Source: JAQVUB01 sp033809415
GTDB lineage: Bacteria > Verrucomicrobiota > Lentisphaeria > Oligosphaerales > Oligosphaeraceae
Direction of reading: 5' to 3'
DNA: 36,550 nt
Assembly: GCA_033809415.1 (NCBI GenBank)
Contig: JAPXLT010000009.1
Span: forward strand, 1-36,550
Part shown: piece by piece, positions 1-7,407 of the stretch
How the letters are laid out: every line of letters starts with the position of its first letter
Numbering within the stretch: the stretch's first letter is position 1
Notes under the pieces: generated by a model
Told to the model about the DNA's origin: nothing
Seen by the model: only the letters and a program-made list of their open reading frames with translations
Databases searched by the model: none
Program-made: the position numbers and the translations under genes

Positions 1-14
1 ATTTTTGGTGGTAA

Positions 15-131
15 GGGTGCAGGGTGCAGGGTGCAGGGTGCAGGGTGCAGGGTGCAGGGTGCAGGGTGCAGGGGGCAGGGTGCAGGGTGCGGGGTGCGGG
101 GTGCGGGGTGCAGGGTGCAGGGTGCAGGGGG
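15..131. repeat. 7-bp minisatellite, GGGTGCA units
   Basis: About 16 tandem copies of a 7-bp unit GGGTGCA with variants GGGTGCG and GGGGGCA. The same array recurs at 7209-7306 and as a stub near 8922-8940. A 7-bp unit is not a codon multiple, and translations in any frame are low-complexity, so this is non-coding. It lies just before the first hydrogenase-like gene and separates it from whatever precedes the window. Confidence 0.95.
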
Positions 132-141
132 CGTTGAAGAC

Positions 142-205
142 GTCCGTGTCCTGTCCGTGTCGAGTCCGTGTCGAGTCCGTGTCGAGTCCGTGTCGAGTCC
201 GTGTT
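142..205. repeat. 11-bp tandem repeat, GTCCGTGTCGA units
   Basis: About five copies of an 11-bp unit with core GTCCGTG directly follow the 7-bp array and end some 18 bases before the start codon at 223. The core GTCCGTG recurs in the 11-bp array at 22950-23002, and its complement CACGGAC recurs in arrays near 2551 and 9015. Confidence 0.9.
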
Positions 206-222
206 AGAGTGAGATAAGTTTT

Positions 223-1704
223 ATGGCCGAAGTATTTTTACAATTGACCAATCCGGGCAGTGCCGCTCTGGCAGATCTGCCGGTGCTCTCCTTTTCGGAA
301 TTCAGCAGCCAGGCTCTTCGCGTCATTGGCGAGCGCGGCGGGAGGGTATCGGCCTTTTTTGCTGTTCCGCAGGGGACAAAGTTCCGCCTGATTCTCGTAT
401 TGGCAGTAGATGCGGAAGGAAAATTACTGCTGTCTGCTGCCGATATAGGCTCGGAATATCCATCGCTGACGCCGGATTGCCCGCAATTCCACTGGTTCGA
501 GCGGGAACTCTTCGAGCAGCACGGAATCCGTCCGCATGGGCATCCCTGGTTGAAACCGATCCGCTTCAACCAGCCCGAGGATATTCCGGGGGTGACGGAT
601 TATTTCACGATGGGTGGCGATGGTGCCCATGAAGTAGCGGTAGGTCCAGTCCACGCTGGGGTTATCGAGCCGGGCCACTTCCGCTTCCAGTGCCTTGGCG
701 AAGATGTCTTTTCGCTTGAAATATCGCTGGGCTATCAGCATCGCGGTATTGAAAAACGCCTGGTCGGAGGACCGGACAAGCAAACCATTCATCTGCTCGA
801 GACGACGGCCGGCGACAGCAGCTGCTCATATACGGGAGCTTATTGCCAGATTCTCGAAACACTTTCGCCTGATTGCAGGGTCTCCGAGCGCAACCAGGCT
901 CTGCGGGTGGTAGCCTGGGAACTCGAACGCATTGCCAACCACACCGGCGACTTGGGAGCGCTTGCCGGTGACGTCGCATTCCGACCGACGATGGCCTATT
1001 GCGGACGCATCCGCGGAGACTTTCTGAATATGACGGCGGCGCTTTGCGGCAATCGCTTTGGACGCGGCTTGATCGTCCCCGGCGGGATTGGCTATGAAGT
1101 CGATCAGGCTATCTGCAGCAAAGTGCTGCCATGGCTGAATAAAACGGGGGATGAACTGAAGAATGCGGTTGACTTGCTGCTTACTGCATCAACCGTGTTG
1201 GACCGCTTTGAAAATACCGGAACCGTCAGCCCGGAAACCGCTCGCGAAGCCGGTTTGGTCGGTGTGGCTGCCAGAGCCTGCGGACAACGCCAGGATGTGA
1301 GGCATTTCCATCCCTATGGCTGGTATTGCCAGAATAACATGCCATTAGCGGTCTTTGACAGCGGCGATGTCCTGGCAAGGGCAAAAGTACGGCAGCAGGA
1401 ATTGAAGGCCTCTCTGGAAACAGTACGCATGCTGTTGGAAAACCTGCCCGCGTCCGAAAAGGCGTCGGCGCAGTGTTGCTTGCCGGGCAACCACATTGCA
1501 GTATCGCTGGTCGAGGCTTGGCGCGGCGAACTTTGCCATGTGGCTTTGACCGATGCGTCCGGCAAATTCAGCAAATACAAGGTGGTGGACCCCTCCTTTC
1601 ATAACTGGTTCGGGCTGGCTATGGCTTTGCGAGGCGAGCAGATCTCCCATTTTCCGATATGCAACAAAAGTTTCAATCTGTCCTACTGCGGGCATGATCT
1701 CTGA
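223..1704 (+). CDS. Hydrogenase-like large subunit (NuoC-NuoD fusion) of an Ehr-type complex
   Basis: 493 residues. Residues 1-115 resemble the NuoC/30-kDa subunit (YPSLTP at 79-84, then an acidic ELFEQHGI segment and a GHP turn). The rest resembles the NuoD/HycE large subunit (GPVHAGVIEPGHF at 141-153, GYQHRGIEK at 170-178). In true [NiFe]-hydrogenases two CxxC motifs bind nickel. Here the N-terminal site reads around AGDSSC (196-201) and the C-terminal site reads DPSFHNW (456-462) followed by NKSFNLSY, so both cysteine pairs are absent. This is the pattern of energy-converting-hydrogenase-related (Ehr) complexes, which are membrane-associated and of uncertain redox partner. A role as a hydrogenase is therefore unlikely. 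The next gene starts 17 bases downstream and encodes the partner iron-sulfur subunit. Membrane subunits would be expected upstream, outside the window. Start ATG 223 is preceded by a weak GTGAGAT ribosome site. Confidence 0.85.
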   Translation: MAEVFLQLTNPGSAALADLPVLSFSEFSSQALRVIGERGGRVSAFFAVPQGTKFRLILVLAVDAEGKLLLSAADIGSEYPSLTPDCPQFHWFERELFEQHGIRPHGHPWLKPIRFNQPEDIPGVTDYFTMGGDGAHEVAVGPVHAGVIEPGHFRFQCLGEDVFSLEISLGYQHRGIEKRLVGGPDKQTIHLLETTAGDSSCSYTGAYCQILETLSPDCRVSERNQALRVVAWELERIANHTGDLGALAGDVAFRPTMAYCGRIRGDFLNMTAALCGNRFGRGLIVPGGIGYEVDQAICSKVLPWLNKTGDELKNAVDLLLTASTVLDRFENTGTVSPETAREAGLVGVAARACGQRQDVRHFHPYGWYCQNNMPLAVFDSGDVLARAKVRQQELKASLETVRMLLENLPASEKASAQCCLPGNHIAVSLVEAWRGELCHVALTDASGKFSKYKVVDPSFHNWFGLAMALRGEQISHFPICNKSFNLSYCGHDL

Positions 1705-1721
1705 CAAGGGGGATTTATCAT

Positions 1722-2486
1722 ATGTGGAGTATTATTAAAGCACGGCTAAAACAAGGTTTCCGCACAGGCACCTTCCCACGCACACTACCGGTGCTGCCGG
1801 AACGCTTCCAGGGCTTGCCTTGCCTCGATAATGCACGCTGCAAGAAGGATTGTCAGGCATGCATCGAAGCCTGCCCGGCAAATGCCATCAGCCGTTCGAG
1901 TGACGGCATTGTGCTGGACACTGGCAAATGCCTGTTCTGCGGCAAATGCGCGTCTCTTTGCCCGGAGGGAGTGATCCGTTTCAGCAAAGAACACGATATG
2001 GCCACATTCAGCCGCGAAGAGCTGTTGCGCAAGGACAGTAGTGAAGCCACACATGAACTGCAACCCCGCGACGAAATCCGTAAGCTCTGCAAGAGATCGT
2101 TGCGAATCCGCCAGGTGTCTGCGGGAGGATGTGCTGCTTGCGAACTGGATTTCAATGTGCTTAATACGCTGGCCTGGGATATGGCTCGATTGCATATCCA
2201 AGTGGTTGCTTCACCGAGACATGCGGATTGCCTGCTGGTGACTGGACCAATCAGCAAAAACATGCTGCTGGCTCTGCAGAAGACGTATGCCGCCGTGCCG
2301 GAACCATGCTTCGTCATCGCCTGCGGCGCCTGCGCAATCTCCGGTGGAATCCATGCTGAAAGCCCAGAAGTCCGTAGCGGTCTCGAGGGGATTCTGCCGG
2401 TGGACCTGTATGTGCCGGGCTGTCCGCCGCATCCAGCCACCTTGCTCGAGGCGATGATCCGATTCATGGGACTGAAAATGCGGTGA
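1722..2486 (+). CDS. 2x[4Fe-4S] ferredoxin / NuoB-like small subunit fusion
   Basis: 254 residues. Two ferredoxin-type clusters are visible: C40, C44, C47, C51 (first spacing x3 instead of the usual x2) and C70, C73, C76, C80. A NuoB/HycG-like domain follows, with CAACE at 137-141, CGACAISGG at 201-209 and PGCPPHP at 232-238, which would ligate a third cluster close to the large subunit. The fusion of NuoI-like and NuoB-like parts in one chain is common in Ehr and formate-hydrogenlyase-like complexes. It should pass electrons to or from the preceding large subunit on the cytoplasmic face. Start ATG 1722 has a good AAGGGGGA site at 1706-1713, 17 bases after the previous stop, so the two genes are translated from one transcript. 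No membrane segment is seen. Confidence 0.87.
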   Translation: MWSIIKARLKQGFRTGTFPRTLPVLPERFQGLPCLDNARCKKDCQACIEACPANAISRSSDGIVLDTGKCLFCGKCASLCPEGVIRFSKEHDMATFSREELLRKDSSEATHELQPRDEIRKLCKRSLRIRQVSAGGCAACELDFNVLNTLAWDMARLHIQVVASPRHADCLLVTGPISKNMLLALQKTYAAVPEPCFVIACGACAISGGIHAESPEVRSGLEGILPVDLYVPGCPPHPATLLEAMIRFMGLKMR

Positions 2487-2623
2487 CGCGACCGGTTTTT
2501 TAACCACGAAATACACAAAAAGACTTGGCGCGGACTGATCGCCCGCAACCCACACGGACGGGACACGGACTTTACACGGACGGGACACGGACTTTACACG
2601 GACGACAGATCGGACGGATCGCC
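2487..2623 (+). repeat. TAACCACGAA module plus CACGGAC tandem repeats
   Basis: Ten bases after the stop codon of the NuoB-like gene a T-run and TAACCACGAAATACAC begin, continuing as a CTTGGCGCGGACTGATCGCC tail that recurs at 8956-9010. From about 2551 to 2610 a tandem of CACGGACGGGA and CACGGACTTTA units follows, ending in CGGACGGATCG. No gene is supported here. Confidence 0.85.
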
Positions 2624-2826
2624 ATGTGCCAAGGTCGGCTTTACTTTTTTAGTCGGAGGCGATATGGAGCGCCGGCGGCTCGCCGGCATGAAGCTGGTTT
2701 CCCTTTCCCATCACCGAAAACTTAAAATGTTCAAAAATTTTTAAATGAGAAAGAGATTCAAGGCCAGCAACTTGCGCACCTGGTTTTTGAAAATCTTTCT
2801 GAAAAAACAAGAAGTTTGAAGATAGT
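2624..2826 (+). repeat. About 200-bp interspersed element with GC hairpin, copy 1
   Basis: Starts with TGTGCCAAGGTCGGCTTTAC. A perfect hairpin GCCGGCG-GCT-CGCCGGC lies at 2671-2687, and the element ends with an A-rich 3' part ACAAGAAGTTTGAAGATAG. A near full-length second copy lies at 27801-28003 and a mosaic copy at 20038-20240. The 3' end stops about 16 bases before the proB start codon. Confidence 0.85.
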
Positions 2827-2841
2827 GCGGAAATTTTTTAT

Positions 2842-4005
2842 ATGGAAAGTTACAGTTATCAGGATCAGGGTGAGCGGAAAAAGGTCTTGTCATCGGTCAA
2901 GCGGGTGGTGATTAAAGTCGGCACCCAACTTTTGCAGGGCGGGAAGAATACTACGTCTGAAAAGCGGATCGAAGAATTGGTTGTGGCTCTGGCGAACCTG
3001 AAAAAGCAGGGGTTCGAGATCATCCTGGTCAGTTCGGGGGCGGTTGGTTTCGGCATGGCGGCTTTGCAGACGTCTGTCCGTCCTAAGAAGATTGCGTACT
3101 TGCAGGCTTTGGCTGCTGTTGGTCAATCTCATCTGATGAGCTGTTACGGGGCGGCTTGCGAGAAGCATGGCTTTCACTGTGCTCAGCTGCTGCTGACGGC
3201 CGCAGACTTGCATAACCAGGTGCGCAACCGCCATGTCGCGCAATGCGTCAATGCATTGCTGGAAAATGACGTGTTGCCGATTATCAATGAAAATGATTCA
3301 GTCTGCGTCGATGAAATCCGGGTGGGAGACAATGACACGCTGGCTGCATACGTGGCAACCATGCTGCGGGCGGACTTGACGGTTATTCTGACGAAGGTCG
3401 ATGGCATGCTCTACTGCAAAGCCGGTGAGGATGAGCTGGGCGAACGCCTGAGCGTGGTGACGGCTCTCAACGAAGAGGTTTTCCAGATGGCGCAGGGTAC
3501 GGACGGGAATCAGTATTCGGTCGGTGGCATGATTACCAAATTACGAGCCGCGCATATTGTCAATCTGAGTGGAGAGGCCTTGCTGATTGCCAGCGGAAAG
3601 GATTTCAGTAACCTGCAAAAGGTCATGGATGGCGAAGATGTCGGTACCCTGTTTCTGCCGGCACGCAAGAACCGTCTGCATGCACGGCAACGTTTCCTGG
3701 CTTTCTTCTCCGAACCGGCCGGTAGCTTGATTGTCGATGCCGGCGCCGAGAATGCAATCACCCAGCAGAACAAAAGCCTGCTGCCAGGCGGTGTGCTGGG
3801 ACTGACCGGCACCTTCCACCGCGGAGATACGGTCTGCATTGTCAATAGCGAGCGCAAGGAACTCGCCCGCGGAATCGTCAATTTCGCGTTCGATGAAGTC
3901 GCTAAAATCTGTGGTGCGCAAAGCAGCGAAATCGAAAAAGTCCTCGGGCGCGAAGTCGATAACAAGGAAATCGTCCATCGAGATTTCCTAGTCGTTACTC
4001 TCTGA
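2842..4005 (+). CDS. proB: Glutamate 5-kinase with PUA domain
   Basis: 387 residues, close to the usual ProB length of about 370 with a short N-terminal extension. It phosphorylates L-glutamate to gamma-glutamyl phosphate, the first step of proline synthesis, in the cytoplasm. Visible kinase motifs are VVIKVGTQLL (22-31), SSGAVGFG (64-71), NENDSV (149-154), GDNDTLAAYVA (162-172) and VGGMITKL (227-234). Residues about 293-372 form the PUA domain, with LLPGGV at 313-318. The proA partner is not adjacent, so the gene stands alone between two repeat-filled gaps. ATG 2842 is the only sensible start before the kinase core; no strong ribosome site is seen, and the leader consists largely of the interspersed element that ends just upstream. 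Confidence in function is high. Confidence 0.95.
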   Translation: MESYSYQDQGERKKVLSSVKRVVIKVGTQLLQGGKNTTSEKRIEELVVALANLKKQGFEIILVSSGAVGFGMAALQTSVRPKKIAYLQALAAVGQSHLMSCYGAACEKHGFHCAQLLLTAADLHNQVRNRHVAQCVNALLENDVLPIINENDSVCVDEIRVGDNDTLAAYVATMLRADLTVILTKVDGMLYCKAGEDELGERLSVVTALNEEVFQMAQGTDGNQYSVGGMITKLRAAHIVNLSGEALLIASGKDFSNLQKVMDGEDVGTLFLPARKNRLHARQRFLAFFSEPAGSLIVDAGAENAITQQNKSLLPGGVLGLTGTFHRGDTVCIVNSERKELARGIVNFAFDEVAKICGAQSSEIEKVLGREVDNKEIVHRDFLVVTL

Positions 4006-4013
4006 TTATTCGG

Positions 4014-4053
4014 TTATTTTTTAACCACGAAAAGCACGAAAAGACACGAAAAA
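4014..4053 (+). repeat. TAACCACGAA module between proB and the U32 gene
   Basis: Eleven bases after the proB stop codon a T-run leads into TAACCACGAAAAGCACG and further ACGAAAA units, ending 2 bases before the ATG at 4055. The module thus provides the whole translation-initiation region of the next gene. GGTTATTTTTTAACC at its left edge can form a small stem. Confidence 0.8.
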
Positions 4054-4054
4054 T

Positions 4055-6529
4055 ATGGAATTATTATCGCCTGCGGGCACCCTCGAGTGTGGTGTGGCTG
4101 CTTTTCATTATGGTGCCGATGCGGTCTATCTGGGCATGAACCAGTTTTCCGCAAGGGCGGATGCCGGTAATTTTTCGTTCGAGGACTTGGCTGTTCTGCT
4201 GGGCTTGGCGCACCAGGATCCAATCCGGCGCCGCAAAGTCTATGTCGCAGTCAATACGCTTTTACGGGATGACGAGCTGCCTGCCTTGATCGAACTTCTG
4301 GCGGAACTTCGAGACTTGGGTGTCGATGCCCTGATTGTTCAGGATCTCGGAGTCTACGGCATTGCCAGACGCTATTTCCCGGAACTGGACTTGCATGCCA
4401 GTACTCAGCTGGCGGTGCATAACGTTGCCGGTATGCTGCAAGCACGGGAAATGGGTTTCAAACGAGTGATTGCCGCACGGGAAATCTGTGCGCGCGAAGC
4501 GGCTGCTATGGCGGCTGTGCCAGATATCGAGCTGGAAGTCTTTGTGCACGGAGCACTCTGCCACAGCTACAGTGGGCTTTGCCTGCTGTCATCCTGCTTG
4601 CGCGGCTCGAGTGGAAACCGCGGAGAATGTTCCTATCTTTGCCGAAACAGCTTCCGAATCGAAAAAGACGGGCGGCGTATCGAGGAAAACTGCGCACTGA
4701 TGTCAATGAAGGATCTCGCATTGGGCGAGATGCTTTCACAGCTGCGCAAAGCCAGCGTCCATTCGCTGAAAATCGAAGGCCGCAAAAAAACGCCTTTGTA
4801 TGTGGCGGCAGTGACGAATTATTATCGCAAGCTGCTTGATCATTCGTTTGCGGAAGGCGAAAAAGAGGAATGTGAACGCCATATCCGGACTATTTTTTCG
4901 CGGGAATGGTGCAGCTTTCACTGGAAGGGAACCCAGATGGCCGGCGTGACGGACCCGCAGACAGCCGGCCCACGAGGTGCCGAAATCGGGCGGGTGCTCG
5001 CAGTGCTGCCGGGATTGGCCGGACAGCCCGACCGCCTACGCTTCGTGCTGAAAAATCAGGTGCTGGAAAAGCATGATGGCATCCAGGTGGATTTAAATGA
5101 ACGTGAGAGACCCTTTGGATTTGCAGTCGAGGAAATCCGGGTGTTCCAGCAGGGCAGCAGTGAAGATGGCGTACTGGTCTTCAGCGCGGAACCTGAAAGC
5201 ACATTGGAAATTCCTCTGCCGGAATCGCATCCCCGCATTCCGGTGGGGTTGCCGCTGTTTTGCACTTCTTCCCAGGTTGTCAAACAGGCCTACAACTGGC
5301 CTGCAGTGCGCCCGGCTTTGCAACGAAAACGTCACTCGTTGTCCTTTGCTCTTCAGGTGACACCGGACGCTCTCGAAGTGACTGCGCAAGTATTTGCCAA
5401 CGTGCAGGTTCAGGTGAAACTGCCCCTAGCTGAAAAACTGCCTGTTGCCCAGAAACCGGAACTTTTCGCAGAAACAGCACGAAAATGTTTTGCCAAACTC
5501 GGCGATTCCGATTTTACCATGGAGAAATTCACCCTGCAGAATCCGGACGGACTCTTTGTTCCAACGGCAATCTTGAACGAATGCCGCCGCCAGACAGTCG
5601 CGGAGGTGGAGCAGAACTTGCTCGATGGCCGCCAGCAGCTGACCAGAAATATCATCGCGGAAACGATGGAAGACGCTGTAGGGCAAACGACTCCGAAAGA
5701 ACCCCGCTGGGCACTCAAAATCGACCAGCCTTTTTACCTGAATTTGTTTTCTCCGCAAGATTTGCAGCGCATTGATGAACTGATCTTTGATCTTGGTCTG
5801 ATCGATCCGGAGGAATTGCCGGAAGCTCTATCGAGTCTTGCCGAGCTGCTCGGGCGCAACCGTCTGCGCTTGGCGTTGCCGGTGATTCTGCGCGATGAAG
5901 GTTCCCGTCGGGATTGGCGTGTGGCAGTCGGTGAGCTGATCCGCTCGGGCTGGCATCGCTGGCAGATCGGCAATATTGGCGCACTGGCATTGCTGCGCGA
6001 GGCCGGCTTGCCGGAAACCAGTGCAGACTTGACGGCAGACTGGCCTCTTTACGCCATGAACCGCGCCGCCGTTAAAACCCTGCGCGGACTTGGCCTGAAA
6101 CGGGCTACACTCAGTCCGGATGACACGCTCGAGAACTGGTCGGCATTGTTGGCTCGGCATTCCGGCATGGCTGAAATCCTCGCCTATGGGGATATTCCCT
6201 TGGCAATATCGGCAGTCTGTGCGGAAGTCAGCCGGCGCGGCTTCTGTCCTGGCAAAAAGGATTGTGATTTCAGTGAATTGCAACTGACTTCCCGCAAAGG
6301 AGAACGTCTTCTAGCCATTAATCGGCACTGTCAAACCGTTTATCTCAATGAACAGCCTTTCTGCCTTCGAGGACATCTCGCCGAACTGCAACAGCGTGGC
6401 GCGCATTTCTTCCGGGCGGATTTCCTGTTGCGCAACTACGCACCAACCCAGGTCAAGCAAATCTGGGATGAACTGATGCTGGATAAACGAACACCGGATG
6501 CTTGGAACGCAAACCTGCGATTCCCTTGA
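4055..6529 (+). CDS. U32 peptidase-family protein, RlhA/YhbU-like
   Basis: 824 residues. The N-terminal half is a U32 family domain: MELLSPAGTLE at the start, the TIM-barrel-like GADAVYLG (20-27), and the family signature with E161, C169 and C176 (EVFVHGALCHSYSGLC), followed by SGNRGECSYLC with C192 and C196. U32 proteins of the RlhA type are radical-independent Fe-S enzymes hydroxylating a 23S rRNA cytidine, and relatives act in tRNA or ubiquinone hydroxylation; protease activity is doubtful for most. The C-terminal half (about 400-824) matches the extended form of RlhA/YhbU-like proteins. The length is somewhat above that of E. coli RlhA. ATG 4055 begins exactly with the conserved ELLSPAG motif, so the start is firm although no classical ribosome site exists: the upstream 35 bases are an interspersed repeat. 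Confidence 0.85.
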   Translation: MELLSPAGTLECGVAAFHYGADAVYLGMNQFSARADAGNFSFEDLAVLLGLAHQDPIRRRKVYVAVNTLLRDDELPALIELLAELRDLGVDALIVQDLGVYGIARRYFPELDLHASTQLAVHNVAGMLQAREMGFKRVIAAREICAREAAAMAAVPDIELEVFVHGALCHSYSGLCLLSSCLRGSSGNRGECSYLCRNSFRIEKDGRRIEENCALMSMKDLALGEMLSQLRKASVHSLKIEGRKKTPLYVAAVTNYYRKLLDHSFAEGEKEECERHIRTIFSREWCSFHWKGTQMAGVTDPQTAGPRGAEIGRVLAVLPGLAGQPDRLRFVLKNQVLEKHDGIQVDLNERERPFGFAVEEIRVFQQGSSEDGVLVFSAEPESTLEIPLPESHPRIPVGLPLFCTSSQVVKQAYNWPAVRPALQRKRHSLSFALQVTPDALEVTAQVFANVQVQVKLPLAEKLPVAQKPELFAETARKCFAKLGDSDFTMEKFTLQNPDGLFVPTAILNECRRQTVAEVEQNLLDGRQQLTRNIIAETMEDAVGQTTPKEPRWALKIDQPFYLNLFSPQDLQRIDELIFDLGLIDPEELPEALSSLAELLGRNRLRLALPVILRDEGSRRDWRVAVGELIRSGWHRWQIGNIGALALLREAGLPETSADLTADWPLYAMNRAAVKTLRGLGLKRATLSPDDTLENWSALLARHSGMAEILAYGDIPLAISAVCAEVSRRGFCPGKKDCDFSELQLTSRKGERLLAINRHCQTVYLNEQPFCLRGHLAELQQRGAHFFRADFLLRNYAPTQVKQIWDELMLDKRTPDAWNANLRFP

Positions 6530-6537
6530 TAATGCGT

Positions 6538-6576
6538 CGAATTCTTTTTGAACAACGAAATGCACGAAAAGACCCG
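6538..6576 (+). repeat. TAACCACGAA/MITE-type fragment at the sugar transferase 5' end
   Basis: The sequence GAATTCTTTTTGAACAACG and the following ACGAAAAG match the internal part of the MITE-like element at 17475-17665. It begins about 10 bases after the U32 gene stop codon. It is in frame with the sugar transferase, and an upstream ATG at 6532 would translate it. Confidence 0.75.
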
Positions 6577-6603
6577 ACGCCGGAGCAAAAGACAGCCGAA
6601 CAA

Positions 6604-7203
6604 ATGCTGATCGTGATCGGTCGCCTGATGGCTGCTGTGGCTCTGGTGGTCTGTTTGCCGCTGTTTGTTCTGATTGCTCTGGTGGTCAAATGTTCGAGTC
6701 GCGGTCCGGTCTTCCATGTCTCTGAACGCCTGGGACAATTCGGTATCCCGTTCCGGATTTATAAATTTCGTACGATGTATCTTGGCGCAGAGACCGCCCT
6801 CGAACAGATTCTCGAGGAAAACCCCGACCGCCGCCTCGAGTGGCAGAGCAGCGCCAAGCTTTCCACCGATCCAAGGGTGACACCGTTCGGACGCTTTTTG
6901 CGCCATAGCAGCCTGGATGAACTGCCGCAACTCTATAATATTCTGAAGGGCGATATGGTCTGGGTTGGGCCGAGACCCATCCTGCAGAAGGAAACGGTGC
7001 GTTATGGCGAATCCTGCGACATCCTGCACAGCGTAAAACCCGGACTGACTGGACTCTGGCAGGTCTCCGGACGCTCGACATTATCTTATCCGCAACGCGT
7101 CCAACTTGATCTCGAGTATATTGCCCGCCGAACTCCTTGGCTCGATCTCAAAATCCTGCTGAAAACCGTCCTGGAAATCTTCCGTGCACGCGGAGCATGT
7201 TGA
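6604..7203 (+). CDS. Bacterial sugar transferase (phosphoglycosyl transferase, short form)
   Basis: 199 residues from ATG 6604. It is a monotopic phosphoglycosyl transferase that moves a sugar-1-phosphate from UDP-sugar to undecaprenyl phosphate, starting an exopolysaccharide, O-antigen or glycan. Residues 1-28 are the hydrophobic re-entrant helix. SRGPVF, KFRTM, the PRVTPFGRFLR segment, the catalytic-type LDELPQLYNILKGDM, VGPRP and PGLTGLWQVSGR are all present. The frame is open upstream to ATGs at 6532 and 6502, but that extension is encoded by an interspersed repeat (ILFEQRNARKD) and short family members begin right before the helix, so 6604 is preferred. The specific sugar cannot be told. 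No other glycan-assembly gene is adjacent, and the 3' end runs straight into a minisatellite at 7209. Confidence 0.88.
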   Translation: MLIVIGRLMAAVALVVCLPLFVLIALVVKCSSRGPVFHVSERLGQFGIPFRIYKFRTMYLGAETALEQILEENPDRRLEWQSSAKLSTDPRVTPFGRFLRHSSLDELPQLYNILKGDMVWVGPRPILQKETVRYGESCDILHSVKPGLTGLWQVSGRSTLSYPQRVQLDLEYIARRTPWLDLKILLKTVLEIFRARGAC

Positions 7204-7208
7204 AGATA

Positions 7209-7306
7209 GGGTGCAGGGTGCAGGGTGCAGGGTGCAGGGGGCAGGGTGCAGGGTGCAGGGTGCAGGGTGCGGGGTGCGGGGTGCGGGGTGCAGGGTGCGG
7301 GGTGCG
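7209..7306. repeat. 7-bp minisatellite, GGGTGCA units
   Basis: About 14 copies of GGGTGCA and GGGTGCG begin 6 bases after the sugar transferase stop codon. The unit and the mix of variants are the same as at 15-131. Confidence 0.95.
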
Positions 7307-7315
7307 TTTGTCTTC

Positions 7316-7367
7316 TGTCCACCCCGTCCACCCTGTCCACCCTGTCCACCCTGTCCACTATGTCCAC
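7316..7367. repeat. 9-bp tandem repeat, TGTCCACCC units
   Basis: About six copies of a 9-bp unit follow the 7-bp array after the short spacer GTCTTCTG. The complement, GGGTGGACA, is related to the GTGTGGACG/GTGTGGACA arrays at 21464-21570 and 29534-29616, where GTCTTCTG also occurs at the array edge. Confidence 0.9.
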
Positions 7368-7407
7368 AAAAGATATAATCTGAGAAAAGGCTAACGCTGC
7401 TGGGATG

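Noticed and set aside
5..217. Open frames over the GGGTGCA and GTGTGGACG arrays encoding VQGAGCR or VDGVDSVD-like repeats
   Set aside because: The arrays have 7- or 9-bp units and are open in several frames at once, with no ribosome site and no conserved protein. They are products of low-complexity DNA.
2671..2687. Intrinsic terminator at the GC hairpin of the interspersed element
   Set aside because: The stem is strong but is followed by ATGAAGC, not a T-run, and copies lie upstream of genes as often as after them.
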